A DNA stretch of 64,000 nt from Aurantimonas sp. HBX-1 (GTDB taxonomy: Bacteria > Pseudomonadota > Alphaproteobacteria > Rhizobiales > Rhizobiaceae): contig NZ_CP090066.1 in assembly GCF_021391535.1 (NCBI RefSeq), positions 4,105,501 through 4,169,500 of the forward strand. The letters are read 5' to 3'. Of the stretch, positions 38,062-47,749 are shown in pieces (within the stretch, counting starts at the first letter, position 1; every line of letters begins with the position of its first letter). Made by a program: the position numbers and the translations under genes. The notes under the pieces are model-generated. The model saw nothing but the letters and a program-made list of their open reading frames with translations. It searched no databases and was not told the origin of the DNA.

Positions 38062-39480
38062 TCAGCCTTCCTGCCGCAGCGGTCCCTTGGTGCTCCAGAG
38101 CAGCGCCAGGCCGATGGCGAAGAACACGATGATCGCCGACATGCCGATCCGCGACGCCGTCACCGGGTCGGTGAAGGTCACGGCGATGGCGGTCATGGCG
38201 GCGACCGAGGCGGGCGCCAGGAACGACGTCGCCCGGCCGATCAGCGCGTAGAAGCCGAAATAGCGGCCGGCCTCCTCGGCGGTCACCGACTGCGCCAGCC
38301 AGGACCGGGACGAGGCCTGCACCGGGCCATAGGCGAGGCCGATCAGCATGCCGTAGACGACGAAGCTCCGCTCGGCGCCGCTGGCGAACAGGCCCTGCGC
38401 CTCGACCGGGGCGAAGCTCAGCAGTCCGAACAGGGTGAAACCCGGCGCCGTCGAGGCGATGCAGATCGTCGCCGTGACCAGGCAGGCGATCGACATGACC
38501 ACCACGCCCTTCGAGCCGAGCCGCGCGTCGAGCACGCTGGCGATGAGGCAGCCGGCGATCGCTGCGACATTGATGATGATGCCGAACAGGCCGCTTTCGG
38601 TGAGCGACCAGCCGAACATGCCGGCGGCGAAGGCGCCGCCGAGGATCAGCAGGCCGTTGACGCCGTCCTGGTAGAACATCCGCGCCAGGAGGAAGCGGAA
38701 CAGGTCGGGCCTCGCGCGGATCTCGCGGAAGGTCGCCTTGAGGTCCTTCATCCCGTCGCGCGCGGCGGCGCCGATCGGCCGTTCGCGCTTGCGGTCGGGA
38801 GTGAGGAAGAACATCGGCAGGACGAAGACGAGGTACCACAGCGCCGCCAGCGGCCCGGTGGCACGCGCGCCTTCGCCCTGTGCCGGGTCGAGTCCGAACA
38901 GTGGCGGAAGGCCGAGCAGCGTCAGGCCGGTCTCGGTCGAGCCGGCGAGGAAGGCGAGGGTAAACAGCAGGAAGACGATGCCGCCGGCATAGCCAAGGCC
39001 CCAGGCGATGTTGGAGACGCGGCCGATCGAGCGGACATGGATGAGGCGGGGGATCATCGCGTCGTTGAAGACGATGGAGAACTCGGCGGAGATCTGGGCG
39101 AGCACGATCAGCAGCGCCACCAGCACCAGCGGCGAGCCGGGGGCGGCGAACCACAACAGCGCCAGGGCGACGATCTGGATCACCCCGAACCCGGCGATCC
39201 AGGGCTTGCGCGGCCCGGCGCGGTCGGCGACGGCGCCGAGCAGCGGGCAGAGCAGCGCGATGATCAGGCCGGCGACGGTCGCCGCGGCGCTCCACCAGAA
39301 CTGGCCGGTGGCCGGATCGGGCGCCAGCTGCGAGACGAAATACGGGCCGAAGACGAAGGTGATGATGACGGTGAACAGCGGCTGCGCCGCGAAGTCGAAG
39401 GTCATCCACGCCCAGACGCCGGAGCGCCGCAGCGGATCTCGATAGGGCGGCCCGTCGCTGCGGAAGGTTGCGTCGGCCAT
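38062..39480 (-). CDS. MFS transporter of the Atg22/UMF1-like type
   Basis: This 472-residue inner-membrane protein has about 12 transmembrane segments in two halves around a basic central loop (LTPDRKRERPIGAAARDGMK). VWAWMTFDFAAQPLFTVIIT near the start and the LLGAVADRAGPRKPW loop between the early helices match the vacuole-effluxer-like (Atg22/UMF1) branch of the major facilitator superfamily. LIGLAYGPVQASSRSWLAQ in the second half also fits. Substrates of bacterial members are unknown. It stands alone and converges on purH. Confidence 0.87.
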   Translation of the reverse strand: MADATFRSDGPPYRDPLRRSGVWAWMTFDFAAQPLFTVIITFVFGPYFVSQLAPDPATGQFWWSAAATVAGLIIALLCPLLGAVADRAGPRKPWIAGFGVIQIVALALLWFAAPGSPLVLVALLIVLAQISAEFSIVFNDAMIPRLIHVRSIGRVSNIAWGLGYAGGIVFLLFTLAFLAGSTETGLTLLGLPPLFGLDPAQGEGARATGPLAALWYLVFVLPMFFLTPDRKRERPIGAAARDGMKDLKATFREIRARPDLFRFLLARMFYQDGVNGLLILGGAFAAGMFGWSLTESGLFGIIINVAAIAGCLIASVLDARLGSKGVVVMSIACLVTATICIASTAPGFTLFGLLSFAPVEAQGLFASGAERSFVVYGMLIGLAYGPVQASSRSWLAQSVTAEEAGRYFGFYALIGRATSFLAPASVAAMTAIAVTFTDPVTASRIGMSAIIVFFAIGLALLWSTKGPLRQEG

Positions 39481-39672
39481 GCTGGTGCTGCTCCTCGCCC
39501 CCGTCGCCGAGGGCGTCGTTCATGGACCCGGTCGTGCCCGCCCCGGCTCTACGTCCCGCTGCCTTCCGGGGCAAGCGGGGCGTTGCGATTAGGCTTAAGG
39601 GGGAGGCTGCACGGACGCCGCGCCCTATGCTATCGAGGGCCTTGGATCGATCAGGATCTGGAGGATATCGCC

Positions 39673-39798
39673 ATGGCCAAGGGTCAGATGCGCAGCAACA
39701 AGGAAGTCCGCAAGCCGAAGGCGGACAAGAAGACGGCGCCGGTCGCGGCAACCGTGCCGGGCAAGTTCGCGCCGAAGAGCGACGACAAGAAGAAATAG
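39673..39798 (+). CDS. Conserved 41-residue basic protein
   Basis: MAKGQMRSNKEVRKPKADKK opens a 41-residue, lysine-rich, soluble product that ends KSDDKKK. Similar tiny MAKGQxRSNKExRKPK proteins are widespread in Hyphomicrobiales with no known function. GGAGG lies 8 bp before the ATG and a clear terminator follows, so this is very likely a real gene. Confidence 0.8.
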   Translation: MAKGQMRSNKEVRKPKADKKTAPVAATVPGKFAPKSDDKKK

Positions 39799-39825
39799 GT
39801 GCCTGCGGCCTGCCTCTCGGCAGGA

Positions 39826-39860
39826 ACGGGCGGTGCTCCGATCGGAGCGCCGCCCGTTTG
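39826..39860. terminator. Terminator between the small basic gene and NAD-GDH
   Basis: ACGGGCGGTGCTCC and GGAGCGCCGCCCGT form a 14-bp stem (one G-T pair) with a GATC loop, followed by TTTG on the plus strand. It lies between two convergent genes and probably serves both. Confidence 0.75.
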
Positions 39861-39865
39861 CGCTT

Positions 39866-42800
39866 CTAGCCCGCGAGATCGGCAAGGAGCCCGGCGGCGA
39901 CCGTGAGCCGCGCGACGGAGGTCTCGCCCGAGCCCGCCAGGGCGGCGATCTGGGCACTGATCCGGTCAGCCGCGTCGCGGCGTCCGGCGACCCAGGCACC
40001 CGCCGGATCCTCGGCATCGCCATGGGCGCCGAGCGCCTCGGCGGTCAGGCGGCGGCGCGCGCTGGCGATCTCGCTGCCGGCCCGGTCGAGCGCCAGCATC
40101 TCGTAATAGTCGGCCGTCTCGATGGCGAACAGCGCCGCCTCGAGCCGGCCGATCTGGAACAGGCCGGTGATGGCGAAATAGCATTCGATGGTGCGCTCGA
40201 GCGGCGCGCCTGTTTCACGTGAGACAGCGGCGATGTCCGGCACCAGCGCGACCAGCGGCAGCGCCGCGATGTCGGCGGCGAGATCTTCCGGCACGCCCTT
40301 CTCGACCCATTGCGCGGCGCGGAGCTTCGCCTCCTCGCGCGCCGCCTCGGTGGCGAGGTCGAGCAGCCCGGGCCGCAGCTTCGACAGCGCCTCGCGGCTG
40401 TCCACGACGGCCGGCGTGAGGCCCGCCTCGAAGCGCTCGTTGCGGACGAACCAGCGCGTGGTGCGGATCAGGAAGCGGCGGATCTCGGCGTAGAGGCCGT
40501 TCTGGACGTCGCCGTGCAGCCGGCCGTCCAGCGCGTCCACCCGCTCGTAGAACGAGCGCGCATCGAGCCCGTCCTTGGCGGCGACGAAGGCCCTGACCAC
40601 GTCCGACGGCGAGGCGCCCGTCGCCTCGCGCAGCATCGTCCCGAAGGTCGGGCCGGTGCGGTTGACCATCTCGTTGGCCAGTACCGTCGCGACGATCTCG
40701 CGTGCCAGCCGGTGGCCCTTGATGTCGCGGGCGAAGTCGCGGCGCATCGGCGCCGGAAAATAGTCGGTCAGCCGGTCCTCCAGATACGGATCGTCCGGCA
40801 GCGTGCCGGCGACCAGCTGGTCGAACAGGGTGATCTTGGCGTAGGCGAGCAGCACGCCGATTTCCGGCCGGGTGAGGCCGCTGCCGGCACCGCGCAGATC
40901 CGCGATCGCGGCGTCGCCGGGCAGCGTCTCGACGGTCCGGTCGAGGGCGCCCGCCGCCTCGAGGATGGTCATGAAGCGCGCCTGCAGCGCCAGGGCCGAA
41001 ACCCCCAGCCGCTGCTCCAGCGAGATCGCCAGCGTCTGCTCGTAATTGTTGGCGAGCACCAGTTCGGCGACCTCGTCGGTCATCGACGCCAGCAGCGCGT
41101 TGCGGTCCGGGCGCGGCAGGCGCCCGTCCTCCATCGGGCCCTTCAGCGCGATCTTGATGTTCACTTCGACGTCGGAGGTGTTCACGCCGGCGGAATTGTC
41201 GATGGCGTCGGAGTTGATCCGCCCGCCCGACCGGGCGAACTCGATGCGGCCCTTCTGGGTGACGCCGAGATTGGCGCCCTCGCCGACGACCTTGGCGCGC
41301 AGGTCAAGACCGGTGACGCGCAGCGCGTCGTTGGCGCGGTCGCCGACCTCGGCATTGGTCTCGCCCGAGGCGCGGACATAGGTGCCGATGCCGCCGAACC
41401 AGAGGAGGTCGGCCGGCGCCTTGAGGATCGCCGCGATGAGTTCGGCCGCGGTGCCTTGGCGGCGATCCCAGCCGATCGCCGCGGCGCCCGCCTCGGACAG
41501 GCGGATCAGCTTGTCGCGCCGCGAATAGACGCCGCCGCCGGCAGAGAGCCGGTCGCGGTCGTAGTCGGTCCAGGAGGAGCGGGGGAGGGCGAAGAGCCGC
41601 TGGCGCTCGGCGAAGGAGATTTCCGGATCCGGATCGGGATCGATGAAGATGTCGCGGTGGTCGAAGGCGGCGATCAGCCGCGTCTGCCGCGACAGCAGCA
41701 TGCCGTTGCCGAAGACGTCGCCCGACATGTCGCCGCAGCCGACGACGGTGAAGGGCTCGGCCTGGATGTCGCGGCCGAGTTCGCGGAAATGCCGCTTCAC
41801 CGCTTCCCAGGCGCCGCGCGCGGTGATGCCCATCGCCTTGTGGTCGTAGCCCGCCGAGCCGCCGGAAGCGAAAGCGTCGTCGAGCCAGAAATCCGCCGAC
41901 TGGGCGATGGCGTTGGCGGTGTCGGAGAAGGTCGCGGTGCCCTTGTCGGCGGCGACGACGAAATACGGGTCGTCGCCGTCATGGCGCCGGATCAGCGGCG
42001 GCGTGACGACCGCGTCGCCGACGATGTTGTCGGTGACCGACAGCAGCGAGGCGACGAACACCACGTAGGCGGCGCGCCCGGCGGCGAACCATGCGTCGCG
42101 GTCGCCGGTGTCCGGGAGCTGCTTGGGATAGAAGCCGCCCTTGGCGCCGACCGGCACGATGACGGCGTTCTTGACCTGCTGGGCCTTCACCAGGCCGAGC
42201 ACTTCGGTGCGGTAGTCCTGCGCCCGGTCGGACCAGCGCAGGCCGCCGCGGGCGACCTTGCCGAAGCGCAGGTGCACCCCTTCGACCCTTGCGTCGAAGA
42301 CGAAGATCTCGCGGAACGGCACCGGCGCCGGCAGGCCCTCGACGGCGGCTGAATCGAGCTTGAAGGCGAGCGCCGGATCGACGCGGCCGGGCTCGGAATC
42401 GGGGACGGACGAGATGCCGTCGACGGCGTAGAAATTGGTGCGGAGCGTCGCGAGGATGACGCCGAGGAAGCGCCGGATGATGCGGTCGTCGTCGATGGAA
42501 TCGACTTCGTCCAGCGCCTCGATGATGGCGGCGTGGATATCGCCGGCGCCGCGCGCTTCGGCGGCCTGGGCGCTGCGCCGTTCGGGCTCGGCCGGGGCGG
42601 CGTCGGTGCCTGGTTCTGCCGGCGCCGGGCCGGGCGCGGCGGCACGGGCCGGGTCGAAGGCGGTCTCGAAGAGCTGCCAGAGCAGCCGGGCGACGGCCGG
42701 CTGGCGCAGCAGCGTTTCGGCGATGTAGTCCGGGGAATAGGAGAGCCCGGCCTGCCGCAGATAGCGGGCATAGGCCCGCAGCACGTTCGCCTGGCGGAAG

Positions 42801-44776
42801 CCGAGCCCCGCCTCCAGCACCAGCGCGTTGAAGCCGTCATTCTCGATGCGGCCGGCGCTGACCGCGGCGAAGGTCGCCTCCAGCGGCCGTCCGGCGCCGT
42901 TCAGCTCGATCGGGCCGCCGCGCCGGCGCACCAGGTCCATGTCGTGCAGGTGGACGATCTCGCCGTCCGGCCGGGCGATCCGGAAGGTGCGCTCCGAGAC
43001 GACGCCGAACCCCATGTTCTCCAGGATCGGCACGCGCGTCGACAGCGAGACGGCGCGGCCGAGATGGTAGACCTTGAGGCGCATGAGTTCGGCCGGATCG
43101 CCGTCGCGGCGGTAGAAGTCCATCTGCAGCGCCTGGGCCGGCTGCAGGTTCAGGATGATCTCGCCGTCGGTCACCGCCTCCTCGGGCGCGATGACGTCGC
43201 GGTAGCTGTCCGGCAGGCCCGGCGCCACACTCGCCAGCTCGGCCGGCCGGCCGGCGCGGGCGAGGGCGGCGGCGAAGGCGTCGTCCCAGTTCTTCGCCAT
43301 CTCGACGATGCGGGCCTCGAGACGTGCCGGATCGATGTCGGGCGTCTTGCCGCCGACGCGGCCGATGATGATGTGGACGCGGGCGAGCGGACCTTCCGGG
43401 AAGGCCGGGTAGTAGGCCGAGACGTGCCCGTCATAGGCCTCGGCGAGCAAGAGGCCAATGCGCTCGCGCAGCCGGGAATCGTAGCGGTCGCGCGGCACGA
43501 AGACGATCACCGAGACGAAGCGGTCGAAGCGGTCGACCCGCGGCAGGATCCGCACGCGGGGCCGTTCCCCGAGTTCGACGATGGTGGCGGCGAATTCCTC
43601 CAGGAGGTCGACGTCGATCTGGAAGACCTCGTCGCGCGGGTAGGATTCCAGCGCGTTGAGCAGCGCCTTGCCGGAATGCGAGCCGGGCCGGAAGCCGGAG
43701 CGGGCGATCACCGTCTGGGCCTTGAGGCGCAGATAGGGGATGGTCAGGATCGACTGGGTGTAGGCGCTGGAGGCGAACAGGCCGACGATCCGGACCTCGC
43801 CGGCGAAGCGGCCGGAATCGTCGTATTCCTTGATCCCCACATAGTCCATGTAGGCGCGCCGATGCACGCGCGAGCGGGCGTTGGCCTTGGTGACGATCAG
43901 CGGCGTTGGCGCCTCCAGGAAGGCGCGGATTTCCGGCGTCGTGGTCAGCGGCCGGGCCGGGCGGCCGAGAATGCGCACGTCGGGATCGGCGAGGATGCCC
44001 AGACCCTCCGCCGAGCGGCGCGCCATGGCCTCGCCGCCGGCCTCCGGGAGATAGTCGTATTCGCGGCAGCCGAGGAAGATGAAATTGTCGTCCCGCAGCC
44101 ATTCCAGCAGTGCGGTGGATTCCGCGACGAGGGTCCGCTCGGCTTCGTCGGGAAGGCTCTCGGCCCGGCGGCGCAGGGCCGCGACCGCGACGGTGACGCG
44201 CTCGCGCATCGCGCCGAAATCCATGTTCGCCTGGCGCACCTCGGTGAGGATACGCTCGAGCGAGGCCTTCAGCGCGGGGGCCGCCTGGCGTTCGCCATGC
44301 GGGTCCACCGCGAACTGGATCAGGCTGGTGCGCAAGGCGGATCCCGATCCCGAATCGCTCGGGTGGGAAACCGAGAAGCTCTCCAGGCTGCCGTCGCCGG
44401 CGCGGCGGACGTCGAGGACCGGATGCGAGATGTAGTTGATGCCGGGCGACTTCTCGACGACCTCGGCGGCGAGGGAATCGAACAGGAACGCCATGTCGTC
44501 ACTGACCACGGTGACCAGATCCTGAGCCTCGCCGTGCCTTGCGAACGCCGTTGGGCGCTCGATCCGCACCACCGGCTGGCCCGGCCGGTGCGCCTCGAGG
44601 GCGGCGACGGCGGCCGTCGCGGCCGCGGCCAGCGCTTCCGGAGAGAAGGCGGCGAGATCGTCGGCGGGCGGCCGAGCGAAAAGCAGCGGGGCGAGCGCCG
44701 CCACCGGGCTGCCCTCCCCGGCGGCGGCCACCACCGCCGTCAGTATCTCCGCCTTGCCGATATCGCGATGGCTCAT
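39866..44776 (-). CDS. gdhB: NAD-specific glutamate dehydrogenase, large (180-kDa) type
   Basis: This enzyme deaminates glutamate to 2-oxoglutarate with NAD, mainly for glutamate catabolism. At 1636 residues it is the large Bac_GDH type. The N-terminal part carries ACT-like regulatory segments (LVTVVSDDMAFLFDSLAAEV). The catalytic region begins near residue 700-830 (PVPFREIFVFDARVEGVHLRF, KVARGGLRWSDRAQDYRTEV, AVIVPVGAKGGFYPKQ), continues to VVGCGDMSGDVFGNGMLLS, and a long helical tail follows. ATG 44776 has CAGGGGG upstream. A parS site is embedded at 40211-40226, read as VSRET in this frame. It is divergent from the AhpD-like gene. Confidence 0.95.
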   Translation of the reverse strand: MSHRDIGKAEILTAVVAAAGEGSPVAALAPLLFARPPADDLAAFSPEALAAAATAAVAALEAHRPGQPVVRIERPTAFARHGEAQDLVTVVSDDMAFLFDSLAAEVVEKSPGINYISHPVLDVRRAGDGSLESFSVSHPSDSGSGSALRTSLIQFAVDPHGERQAAPALKASLERILTEVRQANMDFGAMRERVTVAVAALRRRAESLPDEAERTLVAESTALLEWLRDDNFIFLGCREYDYLPEAGGEAMARRSAEGLGILADPDVRILGRPARPLTTTPEIRAFLEAPTPLIVTKANARSRVHRRAYMDYVGIKEYDDSGRFAGEVRIVGLFASSAYTQSILTIPYLRLKAQTVIARSGFRPGSHSGKALLNALESYPRDEVFQIDVDLLEEFAATIVELGERPRVRILPRVDRFDRFVSVIVFVPRDRYDSRLRERIGLLLAEAYDGHVSAYYPAFPEGPLARVHIIIGRVGGKTPDIDPARLEARIVEMAKNWDDAFAAALARAGRPAELASVAPGLPDSYRDVIAPEEAVTDGEIILNLQPAQALQMDFYRRDGDPAELMRLKVYHLGRAVSLSTRVPILENMGFGVVSERTFRIARPDGEIVHLHDMDLVRRRGGPIELNGAGRPLEATFAAVSAGRIENDGFNALVLEAGLGFRQANVLRAYARYLRQAGLSYSPDYIAETLLRQPAVARLLWQLFETAFDPARAAAPGPAPAEPGTDAAPAEPERRSAQAAEARGAGDIHAAIIEALDEVDSIDDDRIIRRFLGVILATLRTNFYAVDGISSVPDSEPGRVDPALAFKLDSAAVEGLPAPVPFREIFVFDARVEGVHLRFGKVARGGLRWSDRAQDYRTEVLGLVKAQQVKNAVIVPVGAKGGFYPKQLPDTGDRDAWFAAGRAAYVVFVASLLSVTDNIVGDAVVTPPLIRRHDGDDPYFVVAADKGTATFSDTANAIAQSADFWLDDAFASGGSAGYDHKAMGITARGAWEAVKRHFRELGRDIQAEPFTVVGCGDMSGDVFGNGMLLSRQTRLIAAFDHRDIFIDPDPDPEISFAERQRLFALPRSSWTDYDRDRLSAGGGVYSRRDKLIRLSEAGAAAIGWDRRQGTAAELIAAILKAPADLLWFGGIGTYVRASGETNAEVGDRANDALRVTGLDLRAKVVGEGANLGVTQKGRIEFARSGGRINSDAIDNSAGVNTSDVEVNIKIALKGPMEDGRLPRPDRNALLASMTDEVAELVLANNYEQTLAISLEQRLGVSALALQARFMTILEAAGALDRTVETLPGDAAIADLRGAGSGLTRPEIGVLLAYAKITLFDQLVAGTLPDDPYLEDRLTDYFPAPMRRDFARDIKGHRLAREIVATVLANEMVNRTGPTFGTMLREATGASPSDVVRAFVAAKDGLDARSFYERVDALDGRLHGDVQNGLYAEIRRFLIRTTRWFVRNERFEAGLTPAVVDSREALSKLRPGLLDLATEAAREEAKLRAAQWVEKGVPEDLAADIAALPLVALVPDIAAVSRETGAPLERTIECYFAITGLFQIGRLEAALFAIETADYYEMLALDRAGSEIASARRRLTAEALGAHGDAEDPAGAWVAGRRDAADRISAQIAALAGSGETSVARLTVAAGLLADLAG
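40211..40226. other. parS: parS site inside the NAD-GDH gene
   Basis: TGTTTCACGTGAGACA matches the parS consensus at 15 of 16 positions. It is about 29 kb from parA and lies in the 3' part of a coding gene, so it extends the likely ParB-bound region to 40 kb of this window. Confidence 0.8.
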
Positions 44777-44882
44777 GCTGTGCCCCCTGCCCGTTCGCCG
44801 TGATGGCTCGCGAGACCTATCATAGGGGAGTGCGCCCGATGTTCGACGCCGGAACGGCGATCGGGGCGCCGGCGGAGGCATC

Positions 44883-45461
44883 ATGGACAAGCAGGAAACG
44901 CGCCCGGTCATGGCGCTCGATCTGGTGCCGCAGGCGCCGCTGTCGGAACGGACCGAAGCCTATTTCGCCAAATGCGTGGAGAAGCTCGGCCTGGTGCCGA
45001 ACGTGCTCCGCGCCTACGCCTTCGACGAGGCGAAGCTGGATGCCTTCTCGACCTTCTACAACGAGCTGATGCTGGCGCCGGGCGAGCTCTCCAAGCTCGA
45101 CCGCGAGATCATCGCGGTGGTCGTCTCGGCGATCAACCATTGCCACTACTGCCTGACCGCGCACGGCGCGGCGGTGCGCCAGCTGTCGGGGGACCCTGGC
45201 TTTGGCGAGGAGATCGCGCAGAACTGGCGCGCCGCCGGGCTCGATGCACAGCGCACGGCGATGCTCGATTTCGTCGTCAAGCTGACCGAGCGGCCGGACA
45301 CGATCGTCGAGGCGGACCGGCAAAAGCTGCGTGACGCCGGCTACAGCGACCGCGCGATCTTCGACATCGCGTCGGTCGCCGCCTTCTTCGCCATGTCGAA
45401 CCGCGTCGCCGCGGCGACGGACATGCGCCCGAACGCCGAATATCACTCGATGGCGCGATAG
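44883..45461 (+). CDS. Peroxidase-related AhpD-like protein
   Basis: This 192-residue protein of the carboxymuconolactone decarboxylase superfamily, alkylhydroperoxidase-like branch, is helical. It carries the redox motif CHYC in VVVSAINHCHYCLTAHGAAV, with the family histidine, and KLDREIIAVVVSA ahead of it. The motif predicts thiol-based peroxide reduction, but partners are unknown. GGAGG lies 5 bp before ATG 44883. It is divergent from NAD-GDH and 37 bp from the end of a TPM gene that points towards it. Confidence 0.85.
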   Translation: MDKQETRPVMALDLVPQAPLSERTEAYFAKCVEKLGLVPNVLRAYAFDEAKLDAFSTFYNELMLAPGELSKLDREIIAVVVSAINHCHYCLTAHGAAVRQLSGDPGFGEEIAQNWRAAGLDAQRTAMLDFVVKLTERPDTIVEADRQKLRDAGYSDRAIFDIASVAAFFAMSNRVAAATDMRPNAEYHSMAR

Positions 45462-45498
45462 CAGCGGCGCCGGCCGCGCCGCGCCGGCCGGCCGGCTG

Positions 45499-46137
45499 TC
45501 AGATCTCGACCAGCCGGTCAGGGATCTCGTTCGGATTGCGGTGGTCGCCGGGGAAATGTTCGGCGAGAATCGCGCCGGCGGCGGTGATCGCCGCGATATA
45601 GCCTTCGGCGAGGCGATCCTCCCGGGCGGCGTCGATCAGGCCGGCCACGATCTGGTCCCATGCCGCCTGCGGCACCTTAGCGGCGATCCCGGCATCGGCC
45701 AGGACTTCGGCATAGTGCTCGGCTTCGGACACGAAGATCAGGATGCCGGTCCGCCCCTTGGTCGAATGGAGGTTGTGGGCGAAAAACTGCGCCAGCGCCA
45801 TGCGGTGTGCCCGCTCCTCGGCGATGGCCTGCGGCACGAAGGCGAGGCGCAGCCGCGGCACCGCGGCGAAGAGCACGAGCAGCAGCATGGTTGCGGCGAG
45901 CTGGCTGAGCACCAGGGCCAGCGCTGAGATGGCGAAGCCCGCCAGCGGCGCCAGCAGCACGGCGACGAGCGCCGCCAGCAGCGACAGGCCGAGCGCGACG
46001 GTCGCCGGGACGAAGACATAGGCGTCGCTGGAGCGCGCGAAGACGGCATAGATTTCGCCGGTGGTCGGGGCCTCGGCGGCGCGGATGGCGTCGGTGATGC
46101 GGGCGTGGTCGGCCGGCGTGAAGGTCAGTTGCGCCAT
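45499..46137 (-). CDS. TPM-domain membrane protein
   Basis: This 212-residue protein has an N-terminal TPM-type half (FTPADHARITDAIRAAEAPTTGEIYAVF) and two or three central transmembrane helices (LGLSLLAALVAVLLA, ISALALVLSQLAATMLLLVLFAAV). The C-terminal half (LHSTKGRTGILIFVSEAEHYAEVLAD) resembles the TPM fold. TPM proteins (phosphatase or photosystem-repair related) are poorly understood in bacteria. It directly follows the next TPM gene with no gap and is third in the lemA operon. Confidence 0.8.
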   Translation of the reverse strand: MAQLTFTPADHARITDAIRAAEAPTTGEIYAVFARSSDAYVFVPATVALGLSLLAALVAVLLAPLAGFAISALALVLSQLAATMLLLVLFAAVPRLRLAFVPQAIAEERAHRMALAQFFAHNLHSTKGRTGILIFVSEAEHYAEVLADAGIAAKVPQAAWDQIVAGLIDAAREDRLAEGYIAAITAAGAILAEHFPGDHRNPNEIPDRLVEI

Positions 46138-46992
46138 CTACCAGCTCCCCGAGGATCCGCCGCCGCCGAACGAGCCGCCGCCCCCGGAGAAGCCGCCCCC
46201 GCCGCTGCCGCCGAACCCGCCGCCGCCGAACGAGCCGCCACCCATGCCGGAGCCTGCGCCCATCGCCCAAGTCATGCCGAGCCAGCGATAGCGGTTCTTG
46301 CCGACCTTGCGGCCGCGCATCCGGGCCAGGCGGGTCATCAGGAACATGCCGATGACGAAGACCCAGACACCGAAGAAGAACAGCGAGAACAGCCCTTCGG
46401 CGAGGTCTTCCTCGGACCAGCTTTGGTTGCGCTCCGCCCTTGCCTCGAGCTCGGCGGCATTGCCCGACAGCACCTTCAGGATGCCGTCGACGCCGCGCGA
46501 GATGCCGCCGGGATAATCGTCGGCGCGGAACGCGGGGAGGATGTCGTTCTCGATGATCAGGCGGGACAGCGCGTCGGTGAGCGTGCCCTCGAGCCCGTAG
46601 CCCACCTCGATCCGCACCTTGCGGTCGTCGCGGCTGACCAGGAGGACGACCCCGTTGTCTTCGCCCGCCTGGCCGATCGCCCATTGCCGCGCCAGGCGGT
46701 TGGCGTAGTCGGCGACCTCGTAGCCCCCGAGGTCCGGCACCGTCGCGACCACGACCTGATCGCTTGACGTCGCCTCGAAGGCGGCGAGCCGCTCGGTCAG
46801 CGCCGCTTCGGCCGAAGGGTCGAGGAGGTCGGCGGTGTCGACGACCCGGCCGGTGAGGGCCGGGAACTCCTGGGCCGCAGCGGGCAGGGCCAGCAGCAGC
46901 ACCAGCAACAGCGCCGCCAGTCGCGCGGCGGCCGCCCGGCAGGCCGGCGCGACCGCTGTCGCCGGCAGGGTGCGCCCGGTCAGCCAGGCCAT
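46138..46992 (-). CDS. YgcG-family TPM-domain protein
   Basis: This 284-residue exported membrane protein has a signal segment (LAALLLVLLLALPAAA) and a periplasmic TPM domain, about residues 50-180 (LTGRVVDTADLLDPSAEAALTERL, QVVVATVPDLGGYEVADYANRLARQW, NGVVLLVSRDDRKVRIEVGYG). One transmembrane helix follows (LFSLFFFGVWVFVIGMFLM), then a Gly/Ser/Phe-rich tail (SFGGGGFGGSGGGGF). That tail is usual for the family. Its start overlaps the lemA stop by one base, and lemA-TPM pairing is common in bacteria. Confidence 0.88.
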   Translation of the reverse strand: MAWLTGRTLPATAVAPACRAAAARLAALLLVLLLALPAAAQEFPALTGRVVDTADLLDPSAEAALTERLAAFEATSSDQVVVATVPDLGGYEVADYANRLARQWAIGQAGEDNGVVLLVSRDDRKVRIEVGYGLEGTLTDALSRLIIENDILPAFRADDYPGGISRGVDGILKVLSGNAAELEARAERNQSWSEEDLAEGLFSLFFFGVWVFVIGMFLMTRLARMRGRKVGKNRYRWLGMTWAMGAGSGMGGGSFGGGGFGGSGGGGFSGGGGSFGGGGSSGSW

Positions 46993-47618
46993 CAGTTGCC
47001 GAAATTGACCGTTGGCGGGGTAGCCGAGCCCGCGGTGGCGGTGAATGGCTGCATCGGCTCGGCATCGGAATAGAAGATCGCGGCGATCCAGCGACCCGGG
47101 ATGGTGCGCAGCTCGGTGTTGTAGACCCGCACCGCCTCGATGTAGTCGCGGCGGGCGACCGAGATCCGGTTCTCGGTGCCTTCCAGCTGGCTCTGCAGCG
47201 CCAGGAAGTTCTGGTTGGAGCGCAGTTCCGGATAGGCCTCGACGGTGACCAGCAGGCGCGACAGCGCGCCGGAGAGCTCGTCCTGCGCCGCCTGGAACTT
47301 CTGCACGGCGGCCGGATCGGTCAGCTGGTCGGCGTTGATCTGCGTCTGGGTGGCCTTTGCCCGCGCCTCGACCACCGCGGTCAGCACCTCGCGCTCCTGC
47401 GCCGCGAAGCCCTTCACCGTCTCGACGAGGTTGGGGATCAGGTCGCTGCGGCGCTGGTACTGGTTCTCGACCTGCGCCCAGGCGGCCCTCGCCTGCTCCT
47501 GGTAGGTGGGAATCGCGTTGATCCCGCAGGCCGACAGCAGCGGCACCAGGAGCATCAGCGCAAGGCCGGTCAGGAGGGCGCGGGCGCCGGTGGGGCGGGC
47601 GCGGTCGGCAAGCTGCAT
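46992..47618 (-). CDS. lemA: LemA family lipoprotein
   Basis: This 208-residue LemA protein has a lipoprotein signal, GLALMLLVPLLSACG, with the lipobox LSAC. The long helical LemA domain follows (YQEQARAAWAQVENQYQRRS, DLIPNLVETVKGFAAQEREVL) and ends YNTELRTIPGRWIAAIFY. LemA proteins are coiled, membrane-anchored and of uncertain role. ATG 47618 has GGAGACC just upstream. It heads the lemA-TPM-TPM operon and is divergent from the small membrane protein at 47750. Confidence 0.9.
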   Translation of the reverse strand: MQLADRARPTGARALLTGLALMLLVPLLSACGINAIPTYQEQARAAWAQVENQYQRRSDLIPNLVETVKGFAAQEREVLTAVVEARAKATQTQINADQLTDPAAVQKFQAAQDELSGALSRLLVTVEAYPELRSNQNFLALQSQLEGTENRISVARRDYIEAVRVYNTELRTIPGRWIAAIFYSDAEPMQPFTATAGSATPPTVNFGN

Positions 47619-47749
47619 GGTGGTCTCCGGACGGTCGGGGGCCGCAGGGCCCGTTTCGCGGCACTCTAGCGTATCGTCCGGCGATCCAGAAGCCGAACAT
47701 TGGCGGCGCACAGTTGCCCTCGCGCGGCTTTTCCGACACAGAGTCTGTC

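Noticed and set aside
40310..42352. A 680-residue plus-strand frame inside the NAD-GDH gene
   Set aside because: A shadow of the GDH coding frame; no start signal or domain.
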